NCBI GenBank assembly: GCA_035236585.1
Contig: CP141138.1
Location: 29,709,437 to 29,773,436 of the forward strand
DNA length: 64,000 bases
Reading direction: 5' to 3'
Origin: Warburgia ugandensis
Taxonomy: Eukaryota; Streptophyta; Magnoliopsida; Canellales; Canellaceae
In this document: positions 22,197-34,300 of the stretch, piece by piece
How positions within the stretch are numbered: the stretch's first letter is position 1
How the letters are laid out: each line of letters begins with the position of its first letter
Position numbers and translations under genes: made by a program
The notes under the pieces: model-generated
What the model was told of the DNA's origin: nothing
Database searches by the model: none
The model's input: only the letters and a program-made list of their open reading frames with translations

Positions 22197-24862
22197 ACAC
22201 TCTTGGTGCAGTGCATTAATTAGTTGATGTGGATAGATAAGCAAAATATACAACGAATGCAAATGCAACTCTATCACCCTAATACTAACCAACTAATCCC
22301 TAAACTAACTGTGGAGGAATTTTTAGAAAGCCCACTCAGCTTCAGAATTACATGGCAATCAATGTATATTTTCCACTTATAAATGTATGATGATGGTAAC
22401 AATAGAGCCTGATGGACCACTATGTAACAAAATTTCTTAGGAGCAACTTGAGGTGACTTGGCCTAAGTTTTGTCAAATTGAGGAAAGTTAATGCCAACAT
22501 CAAAGAGTTGATAAAACTTCTCCCCCACTACCTTATCTTGATGGCTAGGGTTAAGTTGGCTTAGCATCTCCTCTAACTAATGTTAATGTTCCTTTTGATG
22601 CAAAGAAATAGTGTTACTTGAACCCTCATTATCCTTTAATGTACAACCTAGAGCTAGTTGACATTGGGTCATAACATCAAGTGACTCTTCTTCCTATTCT
22701 ACATTAGAGTTTGAGGCATAGGTAATAGGCAATGGATCAGAGGAATTGAAAATATCACACTGCATGCTTTTTGGGATAATGTCAAGTCCAAATTGGGTAA
22801 ATTTTCACTATATAGCTCAAATTGTATCTTAGGGCTATCCATTGAGAAGTATCCATTAATGGCACAAGATCTAATAAATTACTGACTTCATCAATGGAGG
22901 TGTTTATCTGAAAATTTGAAATGAGTGAGACAAGTCTTGAGGGGATCATTACTAGCAGAGGGTAGGGATGGTGTGGACACTTAACTCTCTATCTCAAAAG
23001 AATCTTTAGATTGGATATTATTAGTATCCCTAAATAATTGTTAATGGGCTTCTCATAGTCCTCAATTTGGCTTTTTTCCTCTACCCTTTCTTTAAATGTA
23101 GCATCTATTAGACCCCTTTGGGATTATGTGAAATAGATTGTTGAGTCACTTCTAGGTCTAACCTAAGGGTCTCTTCAAATAATTATTCCCTCTGTAGTAG
23201 AGGAAACGATTGGTATGTCACATACTGCTATAACATTGTGGTACTTTGATATTCCTGAGATTGTCATCCTCCTTAATATTCCTGAGATCATGTTTTTTCG
23301 TGATACCTAGTCCATCAAGGATAGTCGATCTTATCATATGAATAATTGCTAGGGTTTGGGAATGGATTGGGTGCACTCACTTCTCTAAATGATATGCAGT
23401 GTATGTGGAGCTTGATGACCATCAAGTAGTGAGATATGTTGGACTAGAATATGTATAACAATTCTTATACTAAGGGTACCTAGATTACTCGCTAGCCTGC
23501 TTCAAAGCTTTTAAACTATTTAATTCATTATCGAACCTATTAGCCAATCTATCTAATACGCTATATAGATCAGGGTTATTCCCTGCCTTTGTCTCATACA
23601 TAACCTCATAGCATAAGGGCCAAGGAGTGAAATAGTATGACAATGACTTTCAATCCCCTACTTTGTGGGTTATTGCTTCTAGAGGGTTAATATGATCTAT
23701 TGGAGTATATAACCCTAGCCTAAGTTGACTCAACTTTGTATACAATGAAAGAGATTTTTTATAGACAATGAAAGACTATCCTTTTTTTTTTTCTACCTAC
23801 TCTAGGGACACCTAAACTAGATAATATAGCCTACATATTGTATGATACAAATGAAAAGGTGGACAATAAATCCTAACCCTAATTCAAATAAGCTAAAAAG
23901 TTAATTTTTCTTTAAATTCTTTTGGGGAGTGGCTTTTAGGTTATGTCTAATCTAGATAGCTCCTCCTCTCTTTTAAACTTGCCATACTGCTTACCAATTA
24001 GATCTTAAATTGATCAACCACTTCATACCCTTAGTCATCTATAGGTGATTTGAGTCATTGAATATGTTGGCAAAACTAGTCATTTATATACCAACACAGT
24101 CGTTTAGATAGGGGCCACTGGAGTGGCAATAAGGTGCCCCTATCCAAGAGGGTCTTATGAGCTTGAAAGTTGGTAAGGTCTCTTCTAAATTGATTTTCAG
24201 TTAAATTTTGAGGTAGGGTTGCCCGTAAGGTGATGTTTAACCTAAGTATGCCAAGGGATGGTGACCAAACCTACGCTTGATCTTATATGGTTGAGTGCCC
24301 TTATTAATTGAATTAAGCAATTCCATGTAGTTCGATCATCATATATTTTCCTTAAAGAATGTAAATGTGCCTTGATATGTAAAAAAAAGTAATAAATCTA
24401 ATGCAAACCCTAGAACGAAACAAGAAAATTCTTTCTATATGCTCTATGCTACCATCCAAATGCAAGTAAATTAGTAATGCAACCTAATCTAGGAAATGGA
24501 AAGAAGGGAAGAATAGTCTCACATTGGGGTCTTAGATTTAGTCTTCTCATACAAGGGTCGGTCCAGATGGCCCACCCTAGGCTTGTATTATTACAACCCT
24601 TTAATTTAAATTTAAATAAATCATGGTGTATAAAAATCTACAAGCACGTCCTCACTACAGTCCACTCAAATAAAAAATTAATATAGGAAACTATCCTAAG
24701 GTCTTCTTTTAAGTCTTTATTCTCCTCCATATTATTGTATAAATGAAAATAAAAGTATCAAATTAGTATGCAAAAATAAAAGAAACTATCCTATGTGCAA
24801 TCCTAAGATCACAACTAGTGGTAAAGCATTACAACTCAAATCTACTTAAACTCTGTTACGAG
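22197..24862 (-). pseudogene. Gag-like region of Athila element B, heavily decayed
   Basis: Between the primer-binding site and the GAGGACAATG motif the minus strand shows only short open blocks. The best is 24250-24080, about 55 codons with LTENQFRRDLTNFQAHKTLL, and another around 23590-23480 with DRLANRFDNELNSLKALKQA. Stops are frequent elsewhere. By position this is the gag region of the element, but I do not see a clear zinc knuckle, and I infer gag from location more than from sequence. Protease, RT, RNase H and integrase are absent. Confidence 0.5.
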
Positions 24863-24880
24863 TCCCCGACAATGATGCCA
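24863..24880 (-). other. Primer-binding site, tRNA-Asp type, decayed
   Basis: On the plus strand this is TCCCCGACAATGATGCCA. The 3' end of plant tRNA-Asp (from memory) is TCCCCGGCAACGGCGCCA; the site matches at 14 of 18 positions and all four differences are transitions, as expected from methylcytosine deamination. It lies 6 bp from the LTR end at 24887, correct for minus-strand priming. Confidence 0.8.
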
Positions 24881-24886
24881 AAAACG

Positions 24887-25665
24887 TGATGTGTCTTAAC
24901 TAGTACCATAAGTGCATGGCTCTATTGAAGTATAGAATCAGAAAATACATGTCGATCCCAGAAAGACTCTTTGATAAATAAAGTTAATTAGAATTTATTT
25001 CATCTTACTTTAACCTAGCCAAACATTCAAGAGAAGGATAATTTCTAACTAAAACTAATGATAAAGAAAGTAAAGACATAAAGCTAGTAAATGAAAGAAA
25101 GAAATAAGTAACTTGCCAAAAAGAAAACAATTAATTCGAGAAGCAACCATTAAACTAAACAAATAAACTAAGCAACTATGTAAGAAGGAAACAACTAAGC
25201 TAACTAAAGCAATTAGAAAGTAAACCCTAAATTAGAAAGCAAGCAATTAAAGAAACTAGGAAGCTATCTCAATCAAGCTAGGAAAGAAAATAAGAACCTA
25301 AAACTACAACTAACTAGAAATTAAAGTAACTTTCTAAAATTACAACTACGAAAACTACCTAAAATTACAACTAAGGAAACCATCTAAAATTACAACTAAG
25401 TAAACATTAAAGTATAGAACAAAGTACTAAGAAAAGGAAAAGAACTATTTCATAAATGGCCAAATTACAAGGAATTGTTGCATAAGCAATGAAAAGAAAG
25501 CAAATAAAAGAAACAACGGTCTTTCAAATCCAAGCTTGAATTTACTATAGGGCCCACATGTTGTGTCATTCAACAGGAGCATGTACATTTCTCTTTAACC
25601 CAAAATACACTAAAGTTTACCACCAAGATTTTCTCATCTCCTTAACCCGACAAGCCACAAACTTG
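24887..25665 (-). repeat. 5' LTR of element B, truncated (779 bp kept)
   Basis: It starts TGATGTGTCTTAAC next to the primer-binding site and matches the left part of the LTRs at 17076 and 40435, including CACATGTTGTGTCATTCAACAG and ACCACCAAGATTTTCTCATC. Homology ends near 25665 after CTTAACCCGACAAGCCACAA. The remaining 2.5 kb is missing. Confidence 0.85.
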
Positions 25666-27700
25666 AATTTTGCAAGTGGTCTTCAAAAATATCTATCAAT
25701 TGGCCTTTGGGCATGAGGTTCCCATCTCCACCTAAGGAGGACAACCATTTGGGCACTTCAACTTGCAGGAGGTTGTGAAGGAGGAACCTCAAACTCAAGC
25801 TTGAGAATAGATACAAAGCTTTGAGATCTTATGAAAAGCCTAACATGAATACTTAGAATATCTCATATGTGAAGAAATGATCAAAGAAGTACAAACTCTT
25901 TTGCTGCCACATTGATAATAACACATAGGAAGGACCATTGAGGGTTCCACTACAAGTAGAACTAATCGAATAGATCAAGGATAAACCTATCAAATTTCTA
26001 AAGTAAAACTCCATCAAATGTTGCTTTTGGGATATGAGATAGGAAAAAGGATTTGTTAGTCTAGACAGACCATTACCGACTTAGTATCAAACCCAATGGA
26101 GGAAGATATACATGATAACGAAGATGAAGTTGAAATCATTGCCCTTTGTTTTGAAGTTCAAGTAACCAGAGAAGATACTTTCAAGATGAATAAGTAGACT
26201 AGAATGGAGTGACATAGGTTGACATAGTAGAACTCCCACCTGATGCCATTCTTGTGGAGTTATAATACAAGGAGATCCTATTGTTGTATGGACCTGCCCT
26301 ACATGGAAATTAGTTACCAAATATCTCTCCAACCTTCACCTTAAAATGAGCCATCCTAATAGTTTTATGACTGTTTTGATTGAACCTTTCAATTATCAAA
26401 TCACTAGAGCTTAGATTCTTATTTGTGATGTTGAGAGTGCTATGTATTTGCATTGGGAGTAAGTTTACTACAAATCTCAAGTCCATCATCACCCTCTTCA
26501 TTGGCATATCATTAACTTGAGCAAAGACAAATAAGGGGTGAATATGACTTATGCTCTAGACTAGAAGTTTTTCTCTATGAAAGTAATTGATTTTGGACTT
26601 GCACCTTAAGGGACTTCACTATTTTCAACTTCACTGCCCTTATGAACCTTTTCTACATTGTCAATTTAATGTACCTTTGCATGATATTCCTCAAGGTAGT
26701 TTAATACATGCAATTAAGTATCCCAAAGAGAGGGAATCTTTTTGAGGTACAACAAAACATTTTATCTAGCTATCTAGGATGTTGTAGCATATGTGTCAAT
26801 CCCTGGTTGCCTACCACTTTGTCTTAGTGCTAGATTGTTTTGGGTTGGTGTAGGGAGTCCTCACCTGAGCAATGGTTGATATATCTTGATGAGCTTGTTA
26901 GGTCGTAGGGATCTCCTAGACCTTAGTGCAACTAGTCAACTTCTATCGATTCATCCCTCATCACTTTGATGATGTTGCAATAGGTCCATTAATCACATAA
27001 GTCTTGCTTTCTTTGAACCTCATATGCAATAGGGACATATTGTGAAGAAGTTAGCACATACCCTAGAGAAATGTGAGGGTACTTTCAGGAAGATGGATCT
27101 CTTCTCCATGATTGTAGGCTTTGAAGATAATATTTGGTTGTGAGCCTCTTTTCTCAAGTTGCAGTTTTCTAAGGCTGTAAACTCTGATAGCATTACTAAG
27201 ATTTGAGCCTCTTATTGGGAACTGCATTCCTTTAAGGCTACAAACTATGGTAATACTGCTTGGTTGTGAGTCAAAGCCGCCTAAGAGGTGCAAGTTTATT
27301 AAACAACTTTGACATATCTTCCAACAACACTTAAAATTGCCTTCCAAATATTTTAATAGAAGGGTCATCACCTCATAAAATATAGGCCAAGTAGAGTTTG
27401 GTACACTAGGCACATCAAGATACAACCATACAATGGTGATTTCTTCTCCCACTTGGAACTCCTCAAGGATGGCGTTAAGAAGGACATTTGCTATTATTGC
27501 CTACTGTCCACCATCTACATCATAGTCTCTTATTATCTAGACAACATTACAACTAGCTAGAGGACCAGAAGCATCTCTCTTTTTGTGGCCTCCTAGCTAG
27601 TCATCTTCTTCAAGCCAAGGCTTGGAGGATACACCCATATGTTTGGATACTGGTAGTGAGTTCTAGTTCAATGGAATTCTGCCACTCAAAACGATCAAAT
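25666..27700 (-). pseudogene. Ty3/gypsy gag-protease remnant, minus strand
   Basis: The best block is 26507-26310 on the minus strand: MPMKRVMMDLRFVVNLLP followed by a region ending FKVKVGEI, laid out as a gypsy/Tat-type retropepsin in which MDGGS is expected at the active site. Here the segment reads MDLRF, so the catalytic Asp-Gly-Gly context is lost. Upstream (26560-26900) broken frames suggest the gag-protease linker. A 129-codon open stretch at 27452-27063 has no match that I recognise and may be gag. Below 26310 several broken frames continue to 25700. This is a different element from the neighbouring Athila one, because it lies outside that element's 5' LTR. No LTRs were assigned to it. 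Confidence 0.55.
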
Positions 27701-27719
27701 CTGATCCATGTGCATCTTA

Positions 27720-30330
27720 TCATTGCCCCAAAGGAATCATGTTGAGTTAGATCCAATAGAGTCTTACCTTCCAATGTAGAGCCAAATCTTTAATCCATAG
27801 AGCATGTCTGGCCTTACAACCATCCTATAGAATTTTTCTTTTAATTTGAGTGGCACCAATTGATCGCACAAAACTCTAGAAGCACATCTCCATTTGTGAC
27901 TATCCTCTTGGATTCTTTAGGTAATATCACATTCAACCTGTATACTATCATGAATTATCAATTTGAAGTACAGACACTGATCTTTTTGGTGGACTTCTTG
28001 GTTATCAATCTTCACTAGTGCTTCACTCCCACTCTTCTCTTTGCTAAAATTGCATTCTATATATTTTGTCTTAGTTCAGATAACTTAAATTTGTTAAATA
28101 CTAAAGATTCTCTTCGTAACTCTAACTTTGTACTTGCCTTATCAATCAAAACTATGTCATATACAAATAACATGCACCATGGAATCTCTTCATGCATATG
28201 TTTTCTTAACTCATTCATAGCTAAAGTGAAAAGGTACGAGCTCAAAGTTGATTCCTAGTATAATCCTATAGTGATCAGGAAATCATCAGTCTCTTCGCTA
28301 GTGATCGTAGCATTTGTTACCACTCCCTCATATATATCCTTAATTATGTCTATATAACCCCATAAAACACCTTTCTCACCCAACACCCACCATGCTAACT
28401 CTTTGGAACCCTATCATAAGCTTTTTCTAAGTCAATGAAGACCATGTGGAGGTCCTTCCTCCTCTCCCTATATTCCTTTATCAATTTTCTAAGTAGAAAA
28501 TAACTTCCATGGTAAGCCTTTTAAGCATGAAACCAAATTGGTATTCTGATATACCCGTCTATGTTGTAGCCTCTTCTCAGTCACTCTTTATCAAAGTTTC
28601 ATGGTATGACATATAAGTTTGATCTTGTGATAATTAGTGCAGTTCTGTATGTCTCCTTTATTCTTATAAATTGGTATGATAGAGCTTTTCCTCCATTCAT
28701 TTGGCATTTTTTTTTATTCTACAATCTTGTTGAACAACTTTGCCAGCCAAATTACTCCAGTATCTACCATATACTTTCAAACCTATATTAATATACCATA
28801 GTACCTCATACCCTTTCCTGATTTCATCTTTTTCAAGGCCTCTTTCACTTCAAGTATCATGATCATGTGGTTGTACCTATATAGTTCAATGTTATTTGGT
28901 TCCACAATTCTCTCAATCTTTATATTCTCAAGACATTTGTTATTTAGCGAATAAAGTAACTTTCTCACCTTAGATTAATCTCATCAGTTTTTACTAGAAC
29001 TCTTTAGTCATCACTTTTAATGCATTCAACATGGTCTAAGTCCTTATTCTTCTATTCTCTTATTTTTATAAGTTTAAACTCATCTTTCTTGCTTTTTCTT
29101 GACCCTAATCTATTATAGAGATCATCGTATGCCTTGAGCTTAGCCTCACTTAATGCTCTCTTAGAAACCTTTTTAGTATTATTATATTGCTTCAAGTTTT
29201 CATTATTTCTAGTCCTTTGCCATGATCTGAAACACACATGTCTCTTTTTTAACTTTTTCCACTTTTTCACTCCACCACCAAGTTTCTTTTACAAGTTGCC
29301 TTCTATCTATGGATACTTCTAGAACATATTTTGTCACTTTCTTAATGAACTTGGCCATATTAGTCCACATGGTGTTTACGTTTCTTTTATTGTCCCACTT
29401 TCCTTCAAGCATCAATTTGTTTGTGAATGATATCATCTCCTTTCTTTTTAAGATGCACCACTTAGTTTTTGAACACCTATTAAGTTTATTTCCTTTCTTC
29501 CATCTCTTAATGCATGTGTCCATAACCCTATGTTTTAAGGTTAAACTCTCATAGGGTATCATCTTACAATCATTACATATTGATATTTGATATTCCTAAG
29601 TAGAAAAAAATAAATTTAGCTTTTATATGATCCACTTTTAAAGATTAGTAAATTTTCATCCCTTTTCTTAAAGTATATGATTGCTAAAGCTAGGTTATAT
29701 GCTAAATAAAAATTGAGGATAGCTTTCCCATCTCATTTATTACTCCAATATCATACACTCCATGTACCCTATCATTTCCTTCCCTTTCTTTTCCTACATG
29801 ACCAGTTAAGTTTACTCCTATAAATATCCCCTCTATGTTAGGAATTTCTTACATTACTCCCTCCATATCTTCCCAAAACTATCTCTTGATTCAATCTTCT
29901 AACCCTATATGTGGTGCATATGCACCTATAACATTTATGAAATTCTCTCTTAGGACAAGTTTTATTAGTAGAATTCTATTAGTAGCTCTTGTAACATCTA
30001 TAACTTTATCCTTTAATTCTTTGGCCAACATTATCCTTGCTCCATTTCTATTATTGTCCTTTCCTATGTATTAGAGCTCAAACCTATTAATTTCTCTATT
30101 TTTAATCCCTTTCCACTTGGTTTCTTAGACACAAGCTATGTTGGATCTCCTACATTTATCATATCCACTAACTCTAAAAACTCTTACTTGTCAATGTCCC
30201 CAAATTTCATGTGGTGATAAAATTCTTATCTTCTTCAGATATTCCCTTTATTGTGTACATCTAGAATAGCATAAGGATCCCTTCCTACTTTCTATTACAT
30301 CTGGGATCTGATGCAGCGGTTGCTTATGGG
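27720..30330 (-). pseudogene. RTE-like LINE (non-LTR retrotransposon), endonuclease and RT, decayed
   Basis: Minus-strand frames give, in order, an APE-type endonuclease (30160-29700: ETKWKG, NRNGARIMLAKELKDKVIDV, INVIGAYAP, FWEDM), a basic linker (29562-29052: KETWWWSEKVEKVKKE, FRSWQRTRNNEN, EAKLKAYDDLYNRLGS, KIRE), a pre-RT block (28968-28783: EALKKMKSGKG) and RT (28560-27960: EKGVLWGYIDIIKDIYEGVV, SSYLFTLAMNEL, PWCMLFVYDIVLID). The tail near 27860-27790 is VPLKLKEKFYRMVVRPDMLYG. The layout matches plant RTE-clade LINEs. The RT motif expected as FADD reads FVYD, so the first catalytic Asp is gone, and there are many stops. Neither a poly-A tail nor target duplications were identified. Its 5' end is unclear near 30330. 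Confidence 0.88.
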
Positions 30331-30540
30331 GAATGCCCTAATACCATTTGTCCCTTTCCCACTACATCAAGGCTCTAATGTAGCACAACAGTAATGGGGA
30401 ACACCCTAGTTTAAGGAAATGCCTTAGTCTTTGGATTCATGTCAAGGATTTGTCAAAAGATTATATGCCGACTAGCAACTTGACACAACTCTCCTCCTTT
30501 ATCTAGGCTTGGGACCGAATACGAGGTCATGAAACGACAT

Positions 30541-30813
30541 AGGCGAAGTTAAATAGTGAGAGAATTGATTCTCCATGAGGGAGCCATTTGCTACCAAAAA
30601 GTTGTTTCATTGGAAGAATTGGTTCTCCATGAGGGAACCTATTCCCATAGAGGAGGTCCACTTTGGATAATCGATTCTCCAAGTGGGAATCAATTCCCAC
30701 TAGAGGAGCTCTATTTGGGGGAATCAGTTCCTCAAAGACAAACTGGTTCACCTTATTTTTTTGGGTTTTGCATATTTTATGGGGGAACTAATTCGCCCTC
30801 TTAGAATTAGTTC
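30541..30813 (+). repeat. Array of degenerate 50-60 bp repeats that can fold as hairpins
   Basis: Units built on GAATTGGTTCTCC..GGGAACC occur at about 30550, 30616, 30670, 30715 and 30780. At 30621-30639 GGTTCTC can pair with GGGAACC; at 30673-30691 GATTCTC pairs with GGGAATC; at 30785-30813 GAACTAATTC pairs perfectly with GAATTAGTTC around a nine-base loop. Two stems differ by a compensating G-C to A-T change. Confidence 0.7.
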
Positions 30814-31317
30814 ACACATTCTTTATAACCAAATTTGTGATTTCAAATTGATTTTACATTTCACTAAAACTTTTGAAATTTGAATTTCATGAGCATGGCT
30901 TCCACATGGGACTTCTTCATTGGTTGTTAGACTTCATTTTCAAACTTCATACCAATGGGATCACTCCATTGATGGGATTTGAAACTTCTCACCAACCTTT
31001 CTCTGCTCTACTTAAGAACATGTTTCTCTAACAACTCTTTTTTCATTCAATGGTGTCAAGACACCTCTCCAATAGCTACATTCCTATCCAAAAAGATCTA
31101 AGGCGGTCTTCAACAACTATTCTACATGGAGTATTCATTCCAAGACTTAGAAGAAATACTAGAATAACAAAAAGAAGAAGACACATAATAAGATAAAGAA
31201 ATGGAAACACAACAAGAGGAGCACAAGGAAGCCATTAAATCTCATCTACAAGAATTCTCTAAAGATCTTTTGTATTCATTAAAGCCTTGAATACTTTCTA
31301 TATTTGTATATTATTTT

Positions 31318-31322
31318 CTCTC
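31318..31322. other. Target-site duplication CTCTC (left)
   Basis: CTCTC precedes the LTR start at 31323 and recurs at 35551-35555 directly after the LTR end. The flank is T/C-rich, so chance identity is a little more likely than usual, but both ends independently match the large LTR at 48425-53292. Confidence 0.75.
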
Positions 31323-34300
31323 TATAACAACCCTAATTTTAATTTCATTTCATGTATTTTTTTTTATCACATTTTAATTAAAAATGGAATGAGGAATTGA
31401 ATTTCATCAACATTAAATTTTGTAGAGGTGAATTTTTTTAGAACTCTAAATTTGGCTTTGAAGCCTCATGCTTTGAAATCTACGTGATAAGAGCTTTCTA
31501 ATGGTACTAAGCTTGTGTGAGACAAAAATCAAGGTTGAAAAACCTCAAAATTTCATCAATAGAAGAGGGTGTCAAAATTGATAATGACACCCCCCCCTCA
31601 TCTGAACCTTAGCTATAATAGCCAACGGAATGGAGCTCGACATGTGGGGGGTTGACTCCTTATGGTGGTGGTCGAACAAAACGTAGATAATGGGGGGAAG
31701 AAGGAAGGAGATAGGTGCAGCCCCCACTCATCCCCTCATTTTCTCCAATGCATCTCCTCCAATGTTCTTCCTCTAAAGTAGCAAACCTTCCTCCCCTCTT
31801 TTCATCTTCTCCTAGGATGATTAGTAAGGCCCTTGTGATGTTTAACATAGTAGCCAAGCCGCCTATAAGAGAAAACCCTTTTTTGGTCTCCCCCTACACA
31901 ATTATCCCCCTCATCCCCTTCTTTCAGTGCCAAACCACCTCCCCTTTCCTTCCCCACCATCACCCTATTCACCCTCATCGTCACCGGAAAAGAAATATGG
32001 CGAATGTAATCGATCCACCGGTTACAATGATGCATTATGAGGAAAATAACTTTGATCAAAGATCTGAGCCATTCGTTACAGTCCTCTTGATGTGAGGAAC
32101 AAAACCACTCAACCTATTCATCAATAAAAAAAGATTTGAAAGAGACTAAGGGAGAATAATAATGAACAACTAAGATCAAGGATCATTGCAACCATCCATG
32201 GATGATTTGTCACCTCTAATGACTCTTTAAGCATGGAATCAAGCTAAATCAAGCATGATTTTCCATCAGTCTCTCTCTGATCTCAATTTTTTTTAGTGTC
32301 CATATTATAGATATGCATTTTTGCAAATCTACACAGGTTACAATTTTTGCTACATTTAGGAACTTTTATGTGAATTATCTATTAGATTGAAATATAACTA
32401 TTAGACAATTTAATTTATGACTGTTGACCAACGATCCACACAAATGCAACCATCCGTGTTTTGATTAAATCATGAATTTGCATTGAAAGCATTGATATGC
32501 AAGAACTACTGATATGCCTTAATAAATTTATTTCAAGTGCATGGCTTTATTGGAGTATATAATTAGAAAATACAGGTCAATCCCATGATGACTCTGTGAT
32601 TAACAAGCATTAATTAAAATTAAGTATATTTACTTTAACCTAGCAAACAAGAAAAGAAACGAAATAACTTTAATATAAATAACTAAGCATACTAAATCAA
32701 AGCAAAGAATCAAACTAAGAAATTAAGCAACTAAGAAAAGAAATTTTAAGTAATAACTTGATTACAATGTAAAGCAAATAAATGAAGAAAGAAAAGTAAA
32801 CAAAGCAATTTAAGAGGCTTCCTTGAAATGGAAGCTATAAGAGTCCTTCATTGTGTCACCCAACAAGGCTCTTCTTCTTCTTAGCTTGAATTCTGCTTTA
32901 TGGCTTACTTTGTTGTGTCACTTAACAAGTGCCTGTACACTTCTTTTCAACCCATAGTACACTAAGCTACAACATGCCACAAATCTAATGAAATCCTCAA
33001 CCATGCTTTAGGAATTGAAGTTAACCTTGGTTGCCATAGAAGGGCACAAGGTTGGTCTTCCTTATCCTTCCAATCCCACATAAGAAAATAAAGTGAAAGG
33101 AGAAGGAGCAGGGTGCATGTGAAAGAGTGGAGAAAGGAGGGTGGTTAGTAGTTATGCATGTAAGTAATGGAAGATGCATGTATTAAAAAAATGGAAGAAG
33201 GAGTGGAGTAGAGTAGAAGGGTTAGTATGCTTGTGAGACCATGATGAAGTAGTTGGTGCATGTAAATGCTAATGGGATGAGGTGTGCTTTATGTACAATA
33301 GAGATCATGCTAGGGAAGCAAGGAAAACTATGCGCGCATGAGAGATAGGGGAAGGGTGTGTAAAACATGCAAGGATGAAGGATGGAGATGATACAAGGTG
33401 AAGATGTGTGCTTAGCTAAGGGGATGAGGTATGGAATGCATGAAAGTGGATTGTACATGTAAACCTAATGCAAGAATGAAGGGTACATGTAGTTCCTATG
33501 GATACTATGCATGAAAGAAAAGAAAAGAATGAAGGGAGAATGAGGAAGAAGTTGGAAGAAAGAAAGAAGGATGGATGGGGAATGGTTGACCTTCCTTACC
33601 TCTTGTCCAATAGATTGAAATTAATCTTGGGGGAGCTTTGGAAAAGGTGATCTCTCTCCCTCTAGTTTTCATAAGTTTAGCTTTATGTTTAAGGGAAAGG
33701 CAAGAGATAGGTTTTCATTCTCCTTTACTTCTTATTTATAGAATTTAGGAGCAGAAGCCCTAGGGATAGATGGCTAGGATCTAAGGGAGAAAGGAAGAAG
33801 GGTTGAGATAGAATGGATGAGATCAATATAAGAAGAACGGGAATGCATGGACTGCATTGTGGGAAGTGTATTTGATGTGAAATGGTGTTTGGATATGAGA
33901 GGGGATAGGAAAGTGGGAAAGGAAAAGATAAGGGTGGGTAGGAAAGTAGATTTGATATGATAAGAAAGAGATTGGCTAGAAGGGAAAGAACATAGGAAGA
34001 ATAGGAGAAAATCAAGGATATTTAGTGGGATTTGGTTGGATTTAGAAAGAGAATTAGGTGGGTGTTGTGGAAGTCATGGTGAGCTTGTGGAGTTTCTAAA
34101 AGTGTGAGTTTGGACCATTAGATGATAAGGAATGATTGAAATCTTTCTTACCTTGGGATTTTGATTTAACTTTTCAATAAAGGCAACATGGTATGTTTTG
34201 ATCTTTTCAATACTTTATTCCTAACCCTTAGATCATCATCATCATATCTTGAGTGGTTAGATTTTGGATGGAGTGATTCTATATATTAAAAAAAGAAGAA

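Larger units (their letters stand above)
17076..25665 (-). mobile_element. Athila-type Ty3/gypsy element B, pol deleted, 5' LTR truncated
   Basis: On the minus strand the order is: partial 5' LTR (25665-24887), tRNA-Asp-type primer-binding site (24880-24863), degraded gag-like region (about 24860-22200), the ACATTGAGGACAATGTTTAA motif (near 22040), a 1.6-kb non-coding region and a complete 3' LTR (20414-17076). No RT, RNase H or integrase is present, so pol has been lost or was never there. The related element at 40435-56520 retains pol, which identifies the family as Athila. The left LTR end has TG changed to TA. The left flank is TAAGT (17071-17075); the right duplication cannot be checked because the 5' LTR is truncated. 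Confidence 0.8.

Noticed and set aside
11023-25665. Reading A and B as one large composite element
   Set aside because: Element A has its own 5-bp duplication and plus orientation, and element B is minus-oriented with its own primer-binding site and 3' LTR.
25634-25816. 60-codon minus-strand frame
   Set aside because: It crosses the end of the truncated Athila LTR near 25665, so it cannot be an original coding unit.
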